A model generated the notes under the pieces. It was not told where the DNA came from. It searched no databases and saw only the letters and a list, made by a program, of their open reading frames with translations. The translations under genes and the position numbers were made by a program. 8,158 nt of DNA. Origin: an uncultured Pseudomonadales bacterium (GTDB taxonomy: Bacteria > Pseudomonadota > Gammaproteobacteria > Pseudomonadales > Cellvibrionaceae). This document shows positions 1-6,134 of this stretch, one piece after another (the first letter of the stretch is position 1; each line of letters opens with the position of its first letter). The stretch spans positions 1 to 8,158 of the forward strand of contig CALIUX010000173.1 of the NCBI GenBank assembly GCA_938048505.1. Reading direction: 5' to 3'.

Positions 1-80
1 AGGTTTACATCTGTGCTACTGTCTTCTAGTACTTGCCAAGTGTAGTCTTCAGCAACACCATTTTTAATTAGCTTTGGCAT
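1..80 (-). CDS. DUF934 family protein, N-terminal part (cut by window edge)
   Basis: Only the first 26 codons are present, starting MPKLIKNG and containing DYTWQVL, which is the usual opening of the DUF934 proteins encoded next to ferredoxin-type cysI in Pseudomonas and relatives. The ATG overlaps the last 17 bases of cysI in another frame, so the two genes form one transcript and are probably translationally coupled. A strong ribosome binding site, AAGGAG, lies about 8 bases upstream inside the cysI coding sequence. The family is often named 'oxidoreductase' in databases, but its biochemical role is not established; a role in assimilatory sulfite or sulfate reduction is inferred from its constant partnership with cysI. 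The assignment rests on a short fragment plus context. Confidence 0.8.
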   Translation of the reverse strand, partial: MPKLIKNGVAEDYTWQVLEDSSTDVN

Positions 81-1728
81 ATACGCGCTCCTTAAAAACG
101 GGAAGGCCTAAACGAGTGTAAGCATCTAAAAAGCTTTCTTCTGGTTCACGCTTTTCAACATACGTATCTAAAATCGTTTTGAGTACGTGTGTTACTTGAT
201 CGGGCGTGAAGGCAGGGCCAAGCACTTTACCTAATGCGGCATCATTTTTAGCGTTGCCGCCTAGCTGCACTTGGTAGAACTCTTTCCCTTTTTTATCCAC
301 ACCTAAAATACCAATATGACCAATATGGTGGTGACCGCAAGCGTTCATGCAGCCCGATATATTGAGATCGATTGGCCCTAAGTCATACAGATAATCAAGG
401 CTGTCAAAGGTTTGCTGAATATCTTTGGCGATAGGGATCGATTTGGCATTGGCCAGTGAGCAATAGTCTCCACCGGGGCAGCAAATCATATCGGTCAATG
501 TGCCGACGTTGGCCGTTGCAAAACCGTTTGCAACGAGCTTTTCCCATAACTCAAATAAGGTGTTTGCACGTACATCGCCTAGCACCATGTTCTGCAAGTG
601 CGTTGTACGAATTTCACCTAACGAGTAATGGTCTGCTAGATCGGCGATGACGTCGAGCTGTGTATCGGTTAGGTCACCCGGTGCAATACCCGTGGGCTTG
701 AGCGATAGAGTGATGGCGCGATAGCCCGGTACGCGATGAGCATGCACATTTTGCGTTAGCCACTGTGCAAACGCGGGGTTGTCCGCACGTAATGCATTGA
801 TTTCAGCCATTTCGGCTGTGTCATCAAGCGTGGCATAGTCAGGCTCAGTGAAAAAGCTTTTGGCACGTTTGATTTCTTTGTCTGTCAAGCGTGTTGGGCT
901 GTCTTGCAATGATTTCCACGTTTCTTCAACCGCTTCAGCAAACTTTTCAGGCCCCATTGCATTAACGAGAATCTTAATGCGCGCTTTGTATTTGTTATCG
1001 CGTCGACCATTGAGATTGTAAACGCGCAAGATGGCTTCGAGATAGGTCAGTAAATCATGCTCGGGTAAAAAATCACGGATGACTTTGCCTATAACCGGCG
1101 TGCGACCCAAGCCACCACCAACCATGACTGTAAAGCCAATATCGCCATCATCGTTAGTCACAATTTGCAGGCCAATATCGTGAAAGCGAATCGCGGCACG
1201 ATCTTCTACTGAGCCTGAAATAGCGATTTTAAACTTACGTGGTAAAAAAGCATATTCAGGGTGGAAGGTTGACCACTGACGCACGATTTCGCAATACGGG
1301 CGAGGGTCGATCAGCTCATCGGGTGCAATGCCAGCAAAGTGGTCTGTTGTAGTATTGCGAATGCAATTACCACTTGTTTGCACGGCATGCATATCAACTT
1401 CAGCCAGTTCTTCGAGAATATCCGGCACATCTTCTAATTGTGGCCAGTTCAGCTGGAAGTTTTGGCGCGTTGTGACGTGAATATAGCCCTTATCATAATG
1501 GCGTGTCACATGAGCGAGTTTGCGCAATTGTTTGCTGTTGAGTAAGCCGTAAGGTACGGCAATACGTAACATTGGCGCAAGCCGTTGTACATAAAGACCA
1601 TTTTGTAGGCGTAAGGGCAAAAAATGCTCTTCGGGCAAATTGCCTTCTAGGTAGCGTTGTGTTTGGCGGCGAAATTGCGCAACACGTTCGAGAATAAGTT
1701 TTTTGTCATGTTCGTCGTAAACGTACAT
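64..1728 (-). CDS. cysI: Sulfite reductase hemoprotein (nitrite/sulfite reductase family)
   Basis: A cytoplasmic siroheme/[4Fe-4S] enzyme of 554 residues that reduces sulfite to sulfide with six electrons for cysteine synthesis. The cluster cysteines are visible as C417-x5-C423 and C460-x3-C464 (motifs CCPGGDYC and SGCMNACG), matching the CysI/NirA pattern; by family knowledge the last cysteine bridges the cluster and siroheme. Substrate-binding basic residues appear as R88 (TTRQNFQ), R124 (CIRN), K165 and K167 (PRKFK). Two ferredoxin-like half domains flank them, near residues 30-100 and 330-400. The start MYVYDEHDK is typical of the Pseudomonas-type enzyme, preceded by AGAAGG about 11 bases upstream. 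No flavoprotein subunit (CysJ) is visible, so the electron donor is probably ferredoxin or a separate reductase. A nitrite reductase role is possible from the family alone, but the DUF934 neighbour favours sulfite. Confidence 0.93.
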   Translation of the reverse strand: MYVYDEHDKKLILERVAQFRRQTQRYLEGNLPEEHFLPLRLQNGLYVQRLAPMLRIAVPYGLLNSKQLRKLAHVTRHYDKGYIHVTTRQNFQLNWPQLEDVPDILEELAEVDMHAVQTSGNCIRNTTTDHFAGIAPDELIDPRPYCEIVRQWSTFHPEYAFLPRKFKIAISGSVEDRAAIRFHDIGLQIVTNDDGDIGFTVMVGGGLGRTPVIGKVIRDFLPEHDLLTYLEAILRVYNLNGRRDNKYKARIKILVNAMGPEKFAEAVEETWKSLQDSPTRLTDKEIKRAKSFFTEPDYATLDDTAEMAEINALRADNPAFAQWLTQNVHAHRVPGYRAITLSLKPTGIAPGDLTDTQLDVIADLADHYSLGEIRTTHLQNMVLGDVRANTLFELWEKLVANGFATANVGTLTDMICCPGGDYCSLANAKSIPIAKDIQQTFDSLDYLYDLGPIDLNISGCMNACGHHHIGHIGILGVDKKGKEFYQVQLGGNAKNDAALGKVLGPAFTPDQVTHVLKTILDTYVEKREPEESFLDAYTRLGLPVFKERVYAKAN

Positions 1729-1984
1729 GGGGCAGATTACCTTCTGAATAGGGAAAGAGTATTGTGTCGTAGCGACTTATCGTCTAGTTGCAAGCCTTGT
1801 CTCAGTACTTCATCCAATAATGGCTGCTCTATATGAACAGGGTAGCCTACCAATGCGCTAACGTTGATTTCAATGAACCAAGCTATGCATGTGATCACTG
1901 AGCGTTTTAGCATAACGAATGGATTCGCTAGCGTTGCGGTGTAACTCGAACAGATAATGCGGCGCACATAATACAATAAAAACA

Positions 1985-1999
1985 TGTTCGCTGCGAACA
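1985..1999. repeat. Perfect 7-base inverted repeat upstream of cysI
   Basis: TGTTCGC and GCGAACA flank a single central T, giving a perfect dyad of 15 bases about 257 bases upstream of the cysI start codon. The dyad could be a regulator binding site or a small hairpin. It does not match the enterobacterial LexA consensus (CTG-N10-CAG), and CysB sites have no simple consensus to test by eye. The function is unknown. Confidence 0.4.
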
Positions 2000-2031
2000 G
2001 CGCCAATTAGGTGCCTTACCGCAAGTTATGA

Positions 2032-2107
2032 AGCCTAAAAGTGAAAAGCCTAGAATAAAGGCGAAGATGAAAATGCAGCAGCGACATGCCGGTTAGAGCC
2101 TAAAAGT
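2032..2107. repeat. Pair of 11-base direct repeats (AGCCTAAAAGT)
   Basis: The identical 11-mer AGCCTAAAAGT occurs at 2032-2042 and 2097-2107, 65 bases apart. It lies in the gene-poor gap upstream of cysI and its meaning is unknown. Confidence 0.45.
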
Positions 2108-2115
2108 AGGGGTTG

Positions 2116-2158
2116 CAAAGGCAATGCTAATCACAGGAAATGTTAGCCAAAGGCAATG
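2116..2158. repeat. Pair of 11-base direct repeats (CAAAGGCAATG)
   Basis: The identical 11-mer CAAAGGCAATG occurs at 2116-2126 and 2148-2158, 32 bases apart, close to three helical turns. The spacing would suit a pair of protein binding sites on one face of the DNA, but no known regulator is indicated. Confidence 0.45.
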
Positions 2159-2177
2159 AAAGATGGTGCCAATAATT

Positions 2178-2230
2178 TGTGTCAAATAGTGTGTGAAAAA
2201 AGTTGTAGCGAAAATTGTAACGAAGGGTGT
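2178..2230. repeat. Degenerate 12-base tandem repeat with phased TGT
   Basis: Five TGT triplets recur at exact 12-base steps, ending at 2182, 2194, 2206, 2218 and 2230. The four 12-base units between them are A-rich in their first half (for example GAAAAAAGTTGT and AGCGAAAATTGT). On the minus strand the same periodicity gives phased ACA. The block abuts the hairpin terminator at 2232-2280. It may be a diverged minisatellite or an array of weak protein binding sites. Confidence 0.5.
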
Positions 2231-2231
2231 A

Positions 2232-2280
2232 AAAACACTTAACGTTCTCTCATCCCTCAATAGAAAATGTTAAGTGTTTT
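2232..2280 (-). terminator. Hairpin terminator downstream of the small exported protein gene
   Basis: Perfect 12-base arms, AAAACACTTAAC (2232-2243) and GTTAAGTGTTTT (2269-2280), enclose a 25-base loop. The arms begin 26 bases past the stop codon of the 88-residue gene. Read on the minus strand the stem runs straight into a TTTTT tract, and on the plus strand it ends in TTTT, so it could work in either direction. The stem is AT-rich and the loop is long, so it may be a modest terminator. Confidence 0.65.
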
Positions 2281-2305
2281 AAATGTAAGCGCAGAGGTAG
2301 AATGC

Positions 2306-2572
2306 TTACTGAACAGATGTGTTGGCTGAAATGCGAGCGCTTACTAAGAAATCTTTCGCTTCACGATACTCTTCACTGGCTTTGCTTAGCTTGTTTACAC
2401 AGGCGCGTCGCTCATCATAACTGAGCTCTTTTGAGGCACACGAGTAACGCAACTCTTTGTAAGCTGCGATAACTTTTGAGGCTTGCTCTATTGTGACATT
2501 AGCGCTGGCAAATACTGCAGAAGATGTGACAAGGCTAGCGGCAATAACTAATCCAGAGAGAGTTTTTTTCAT
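2306..2572 (-). CDS. Small exported protein of unknown function with two cysteines
   Basis: An 88-residue protein with a clear Sec signal peptide: MKKT, then a hydrophobic core at about residues 7-21, and cleavage sites after A22 (VFA) or A24 (ASA). The mature part, about 65 residues, is charged and looks helical. It holds exactly two cysteines, C45 and C58, thirteen apart, which could form a disulfide in the periplasm by helix-helix pairing. I do not recognise a family. The ATG is the natural start because the signal peptide begins there; the ribosome binding site is weak (GGTG 4-5 bases upstream). The gene is monocistronic, with a long gap on the rnb side and a hairpin terminator just after the stop. 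Signal peptide, terminator and normal codon use argue that it is a real gene. Confidence 0.8.
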   Translation of the reverse strand: MKKTLSGLVIAASLVTSSAVFASANVTIEQASKVIAAYKELRYSCASKELSYDERRACVNKLSKASEEYREAKDFLVSARISANTSVQ

Positions 2573-2592
2573 GATGCACCATAAGGGATAAA

Positions 2593-2621
2593 AGAATAAG
2601 GAAAAATGTAAAGCTAAGCAA
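2593..2621 (-). promoter_or_regulatory. Candidate promoter for the small exported protein gene
   Basis: On the minus strand TTGCTT (2616-2621) and TATTCT (2593-2598) are 17 bases apart, just upstream of the 2572 start codon. Both hexamers are imperfect and the implied leader is only about a dozen bases, so this is tentative. Confidence 0.25.
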
Positions 2622-2792
2622 AATAAGTTGTGCAGGCACTTTCTAGAGCGCTAGAGCAGCTTCCAGAGAGACTTTTGCAGATATGTTTCCAATGGTAGCA
2701 GTGTTTCTTTGAGCATAAAAGAAACAATGGAGGTGTTTTTACTCTTTCGGGTTATTTTTTACACTCTTGGCTCGATTTTTGATCTTTTTGTC

Positions 2793-2811
2793 GCCCCTCA
2801 TTGCGAGGGGC
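2793..2811 (-). other. Stem-loop after the exoribonuclease gene, no T tract
   Basis: A 7-base GC-rich stem, GCCCCTC with GAGGGGC, and a 5-base loop sit 23 bases downstream of the rnb stop codon. On the minus strand it is followed by GACAAAAAG rather than a T run, so it is not a standard intrinsic terminator. It may stabilise the 3' end of the mRNA or act with Rho. The rest of the 2573-2834 gap shows no gene. Confidence 0.5.
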
Positions 2812-2834
2812 TGAACCAAAATGGACCATTTAGG

Positions 2835-4808
2835 CTAGTCTGCGGCTGTTTTTTCGGGTTGAGCCTTGAGTTGATTGATGGCCTCTGTTTCGAAACGCAC
2901 ACGACGCTTATCGGGTTGGCCTTCGATAATAGTGATTTCGATAGGGGTATCAAGCTGGTAAGTGGTTTCACCGACTTTGAGTGTTAAGCGCTTAGCATCA
3001 AATGTTTTGCTGATCCCTTTGGGTATCTGAACAAAACCTTCAAGGCCTGTATCATCGAGTTTAACCCCAAAGCCTTGTTGTGTAATGACGCGAATATGCC
3101 CTTGTTCGGTTTGCCCTTTAAGCTCATTAATGTACTGGCTTTTGAGCCACTGCTCAATTTCACGCACGGCTTTGCGTCCGTTATCGAGTGTTTCATTTAG
3201 CCTTTCAACGGCTCTGTCGCTCGCGCTTTGTGCCGTTTTTCCGTCAAGTAATTGCGCAATGCTCCAATGATTAGAGAGATCAGCATAACGACGCAGTGGT
3301 GAACTCACCGTTGCATAGTGCGCATAGCCTTGATTACTGTGAGGCTTGGCTTCAACACTCAAGTGGCTTGTTGCGCTCATGCGCTTAAGTGGTGAGATGA
3401 GGTGCGATTTAGGGTGGCTACGCAATAGCTTGATGAGCGTTTTATAACCTTCTGCTGTTTCTAGGTTGTCGGGTATTGCATCATCGGGTGCGGTTAGCTC
3501 TTCTTTGAGTAACGACTTGATTTCACCTAATCGATCTTGGCGTAAGCCGTCATGGCGAGTATGAATACCGGCTTTTGCATTGGCTAAAAATTCACCTGCG
3601 CAAAGATTAATAACCAGCATAGCTTCTTCAATGAGCTTGTGGGATACGCTTCTTTCGCGCCGAATAATGTGGCTAATCTTGCCTTTGTTATTCAGCTGTA
3701 GATCAAAGTCGGGTTGATCTTCGTGTACCAAGTTGTGTTCTTGTCTGTAGCCTAGGCGCGTTTTGGCAAATTCGCCCAGGGTTGTGACAGTCTTGTTGAT
3801 GGCATCATCGTCAGTGAAGGGTGTGCCGTCTTGAAGGAATGCTGCCACGGCAGGGTAGTTGCATTTTGCGCGTGATTTAATATTGCCTTTGGTAAAGGTG
3901 AAGTCAGCAATCTCACCTGATTTAAGAATGCTGGCTTGGCAAATCAGCGCGGGTTTAACTTCGTTTTCGAGTAGCGAAAAGGCGTCTGTTGCTAAATGCT
4001 CAGGCAGCATTGGTAGCACTTCGCCAGGCATATAAACCGTTTGGCCGTAATCGCGCGCGCCTCGTGCAATGGGACTAGACGGTGAAATAAAGCTGCTCGG
4101 ATCTGCGATGGCCACAGAGAGTTTCCAGCCTTGCTCAGTTGCTTCAGCATAGACCGCATCATCCATGTCACGCGTTGAGGCGGAATCGATGGTGATAAAG
4201 GGAATGTGCGTAAAGTCTTCTCGGCCGTCAAGATTGTTGACGCGCTGGCGGCACTCATTAGCTTGCTCGGTCGCTTCTTTAGGCCAGTAGCGATACAGAC
4301 CATACTTGGCGATAATGAACTTGTGCTCAAAGTAAGGCTCGCTGCCTTTTCCGATATTCGCCACGACTTTAGCAGCTGCTTTGCCTTCTTCATGAAAAGG
4401 GTGACGCATGAGTTCACACAGAACTGTATCACCTTCTTTGCTTTTGTTGCGAAACTGCGGTGGAACAAAAAGCCATCGGCTAAAGTTTTTGGCATCAGGC
4501 AGTACAAAGTGATTATTTCCTTTTATTTTGTACTCACCAATAAAGCGCTTAAATGCGGGCTCTAGCAGTGTTTCGACGGTGGCTTCGAGTTTGCCTTTGT
4601 CGTTTTCTGTAATCAGTACCTTTACGCTATCGCCAGGTAAAACAGACTGCATTTTTTCTGGATTTAAAAAAGCATCACGACCATCGCTTAACTTTACAAA
4701 TCCAAAACGGCCGTTTGAGCCAACAACAGTACCTTGGCCATATTCTTTACTTGCAACAATTGCCGTCTTTAGCTCTGTTAATTGAGCTAATGTGTTCTTA
4801 TCAAACAT
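2835..4808 (-). CDS. rnb: RNase II-family 3'-5' exoribonuclease
   Basis: A processive hydrolytic exoribonuclease that degrades single-stranded RNA from the 3' end to nucleoside monophosphates in the cytoplasm. The protein has 657 residues from the chosen ATG, close to E. coli RNase II (about 640) and well short of RNase R (about 810). The order is cold-shock-like domain near residues 25-66, second OB region to about 150, RNB catalytic domain about 190-520, and C-terminal S1 domain about 566-636 (GFGVKLDDTGLEGFVQI). The metal-binding motif TIDSASTRDMDDA supplies D208, D214, D216 and D217, and SSPLRRYADLSNH near 503-515 carries the conserved catalytic arginine. A TTG twelve bases upstream also keeps the frame open, but GAGG lies 6 bases before the ATG, so ATG is preferred. 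Monocistronic. The nearest relatives are RNase R and other VacB-type enzymes. Confidence 0.9.
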   Translation of the reverse strand: MFDKNTLAQLTELKTAIVASKEYGQGTVVGSNGRFGFVKLSDGRDAFLNPEKMQSVLPGDSVKVLITENDKGKLEATVETLLEPAFKRFIGEYKIKGNNHFVLPDAKNFSRWLFVPPQFRNKSKEGDTVLCELMRHPFHEEGKAAAKVVANIGKGSEPYFEHKFIIAKYGLYRYWPKEATEQANECRQRVNNLDGREDFTHIPFITIDSASTRDMDDAVYAEATEQGWKLSVAIADPSSFISPSSPIARGARDYGQTVYMPGEVLPMLPEHLATDAFSLLENEVKPALICQASILKSGEIADFTFTKGNIKSRAKCNYPAVAAFLQDGTPFTDDDAINKTVTTLGEFAKTRLGYRQEHNLVHEDQPDFDLQLNNKGKISHIIRRERSVSHKLIEEAMLVINLCAGEFLANAKAGIHTRHDGLRQDRLGEIKSLLKEELTAPDDAIPDNLETAEGYKTLIKLLRSHPKSHLISPLKRMSATSHLSVEAKPHSNQGYAHYATVSSPLRRYADLSNHWSIAQLLDGKTAQSASDRAVERLNETLDNGRKAVREIEQWLKSQYINELKGQTEQGHIRVITQQGFGVKLDDTGLEGFVQIPKGISKTFDAKRLTLKVGETTYQLDTPIEITIIEGQPDKRRVRFETEAINQLKAQPEKTAAD

Positions 4809-4838
4809 GATGAACCTCAACCTTCATAGATGCTGCGC

Positions 4839-4847
4839 ATCATAGCA
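4839..4847 (-). promoter_or_regulatory. Candidate extended -10 promoter for rnb
   Basis: On the minus strand TGCTATGAT is an extended -10 element (TGn plus TATGAT), about 30 bases upstream of the rnb ATG. No good -35 box is present, which fits the extended -10 type. It implies a leader of roughly 24 bases containing the GAGG ribosome binding site. Confidence 0.45.
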
Positions 4848-4916
4848 GGTTGCAAGCTAATGGCTAATAGCATTTGAGGGCGATACTACGTTTTTTGCGT
4901 GAGATTTAGTGTGTTT

Positions 4917-5237
4917 TTACAGGCAGTTTTCAGGCTTGGGCAGGCCTGCAATTTTGGCCGCTAATTTAGCTGGGCTGCCAGGGAATAGACTCAGAAGGTA
5001 GAGGCTGTTGATATCATGCTTGTTTAAGTGGAGTTTAAGATAGCGAATAAGCGGACGCATAGCCGGCGCTAAATCAAACTCTTGATAAAAGGCACGCAGG
5101 CTATCGAGGACTTCCCAGTGTGCATCAGTAAGCGTGATACCTTCGTTTAAGGCAAGTTGCTGGGCAATGGGTTTTGTCCAGTCATTGGTATCGCACAAAA
5201 AGCCTTCAGGGTCGACGGGTGGAAGAGGGGTTGTCAT
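4917..5237 (-). CDS. tusE: Sulfurtransferase TusE (DsrC/TusE family)
   Basis: A 106-residue protein that accepts persulfide sulfur from the TusBCD complex and passes it to MnmA for 2-thiolation of U34 in tRNA-Lys, -Glu and -Gln. The family C-terminus is intact: IAGLPKPENC followed by L puts the active cysteine at C105, the penultimate residue. The second cysteine of dissimilatory DsrC, eleven residues earlier, is alanine here (A94), which places the protein on the TusE side of the family rather than with sulfite reductase partners. The start codon comes 6 bases after the tusB stop, with only weak ribosome binding sequence, so translation is probably coupled to tusB. It is the last gene of the tus cluster. 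The 108-base gap to the rnb ATG shows no clear terminator. Confidence 0.93.
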   Translation of the reverse strand: MTTPLPPVDPEGFLCDTNDWTKPIAQQLALNEGITLTDAHWEVLDSLRAFYQEFDLAPAMRPLIRYLKLHLNKHDINSLYLLSLFPGSPAKLAAKIAGLPKPENCL

Positions 5238-5243
5238 TCTGTG

Positions 5244-5525
5244 TTAGAACCAGCTTTGAGAGGGCGAATGTTCGCAGGTAAGGGCGACAAAGCCTGCTTC
5301 GTCAATTAGTGATGCCCCATTTGCCGTAACGCCTCTTACTGTCGCGTCGTGCTGTAATGCAAAAAGACGATTATCGTCTAATAGCTCCTGTACTGCTGCA
5401 TCAGTCGTTTTTAAAGCGTAGACCCCGTCGTTAATAAGCATAACAATATCTTGAGGCCCTACGTGCTGTAGGCAGCTTTTGTAGGCGGCATGCTGTGGGC
5501 TTTTGCTGAGTATATGTATTGTCAT
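5244..5525 (-). CDS. tusB: Sulfur relay protein TusB (DsrH family)
   Basis: A 93-residue subunit of the TusBCD heterohexamer, which takes sulfur from TusA and delivers it to TusE. The N-terminus MTIHILSKSP, the motif LINDGVYAL near 30-38 and the C-terminal tryptophan (SWF) are typical of TusB. The family is small and diverged, so position between tusC and tusE supports the call. It is separated from tusC by 93 bases, which is long for this operon, and the ATG has no recognisable Shine-Dalgarno sequence. A TATACT hexamer in the gap (5592-5597) might belong to an internal promoter, but no well-spaced -35 box accompanies it. Confidence 0.87.
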   Translation of the reverse strand: MTIHILSKSPQHAAYKSCLQHVGPQDIVMLINDGVYALKTTDAAVQELLDDNRLFALQHDATVRGVTANGASLIDEAGFVALTCEHSPSQSWF

Positions 5526-5618
5526 AGGTGTTGAGGTTTAATCAAATGAAAAATAAGCCAGTAAAGATGCTATTGCGAGCGATGAGAAGTCAGTATAGGG
5601 CCATCATTCTGTGTGGCT

Positions 5619-6029
5619 TCAAAAACTCAAAATCGTCTTAGCATTGCTCATAAGCGCTGTGAGCTCAGATGGCCATAATGCGGTTGGAGAGAGGGCAAGT
5701 TCCTCTAATTGTAATGAAAAGTCATTGAGGTCATCTTGACTGGTGTAGATTTGATCAATGCCAAATAGTGGTAGTGCGTTAGTCATCTTTAGATGATTTT
5801 TTTGAGAATGGTGGTCTGAAGCGACATTACTGGCTGTTTGCTGGGTTGAAAGTAGTTGCCATATGGCCTCACCCAAAAAAAGAATAGCCATGTTTTGGTC
5901 AAAAGCGCCTGCAGCCAAAGCCGCTTCTAGGCCCTCTCTTCCCATGCTTCCTCCATAGGGGGAATGCCGAAATACCAGTAGTAGATCGAATGCGGGAGGG
6001 GTAAGAGGCGACGCGTTTATTGTATTCAT
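5619..6029 (-). CDS. tusC: Sulfur relay protein TusC (DsrF family)
   Basis: A 136-residue subunit of the TusBCD complex with the DsrE/F fold. The signature RHSPYGGSMGREGLEAALA (residues 21-39) and FLGEAIWQLL (51-60) match TusC, as does ALPLFGIDQIY near 85-95. At 136 residues it is longer than the usual ~119: about 12 extra residues precede the first strand, and a polar, histidine-containing linker (about 62-82, with SDHHSQKNH) replaces a short loop. Both differences look peripheral to the core. No Shine-Dalgarno sequence is evident before the chosen ATG. The next in-frame ATG (M29) would delete the core signature and is unlikely. The gene follows tusD after 110 bases that carry a hairpin and a promoter-like pair. 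Confidence 0.9.
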   Translation of the reverse strand: MNTINASPLTPPAFDLLLVFRHSPYGGSMGREGLEAALAAGAFDQNMAILFLGEAIWQLLSTQQTASNVASDHHSQKNHLKMTNALPLFGIDQIYTSQDDLNDFSLQLEELALSPTALWPSELTALMSNAKTILSF

Positions 6030-6085
6030 AGGTTGGGCTATTAGTGTTTCTGATAGAGGGGCTTCTATGAGAAGTATTGCTATGG

Positions 6086-6114
6086 ATTATAGGTGCCTTG
6101 GTGGTGTTGCTAAA
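6086..6114 (-). promoter_or_regulatory. Candidate internal promoter before tusC
   Basis: On the minus strand a perfect TATAAT (6086-6091) lies 17 bases from a weak -35, TTTAGC (6109-6114). It is positioned downstream of the tusD hairpin and about 57 bases upstream of the tusC ATG. The -35 overlaps the T run of that hairpin. Confidence 0.42.
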
Positions 6115-6134
6115 AGCAGATGGTTTTTATCTGC
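6112..6134 (-). terminator. Small terminator or attenuator hairpin after tusD
   Basis: On the minus strand GCAGAT and ATCTGC pair around a 7-base loop and are followed at once by TTTT. The hairpin starts 5 bases after the tusD stop codon. Six base pairs and four T make a weak terminator, so partial read-through into tusC is likely. Confidence 0.45.

Larger units (their letters stand above)
1729..2231. other. Gene-poor 503-base gap upstream of cysI
   Basis: No convincing gene is visible between cysI and the terminator at 2232-2280. The minus strand holds an open frame of 89 codons (1737-2006) that starts at TTG, lacks a clear ribosome binding site and shows no family resemblance. It ends just before cysI so that its stop codon overlaps the region of the cysI ribosome binding site. 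Another minus-strand frame between about 2020 and 2230 reads as hydrophobic sequence rich in F, I, L and C but is interrupted by a stop near 2095, which could be a decayed membrane-protein gene or chance. The stretch also holds 11-base direct repeats and an inverted repeat at 1985-1999. The cysI promoter must lie here or further upstream, but no hexamer pair stands out. Confidence 0.5.

Noticed and set aside
1985..1999. LexA (SOS) box
   Set aside because: The dyad is symmetric but does not fit CTG-N10-CAG, and no SOS gene follows.
1910..2040. Integron attC-like site
   Set aside because: TTGCGGT and ACCGCAA form a loose inverted pair about 80 bases apart, but the core sites and internal arms of attC are missing and no cassette structure is seen.
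2178..2230. CRISPR array
   Set aside because: The repeat unit is only 12 bases, degenerate, without spacers, and no cas gene is present.
2709..2987. 92-codon plus-strand open frame
   Set aside because: It runs into the 3' end of rnb on the opposite strand, has no family resemblance, and its second half is the antisense of the exoribonuclease tail.
3992..4785. Several open frames (both strands) inside the exoribonuclease gene
   Set aside because: They overlap the well-supported RNB domain in other frames, have no recognisable domains and no ribosome binding sites.
4809..4820. TTG start extending the exoribonuclease by four residues
   Set aside because: The ATG at 4808 has GAGG at good spacing, and the TTG lies inside that ribosome binding region.
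4917..5237. Dissimilatory DsrC with two redox cysteines
   Set aside because: The position of the second cysteine is alanine (A94), and the neighbours are tus genes only, so TusE fits better.
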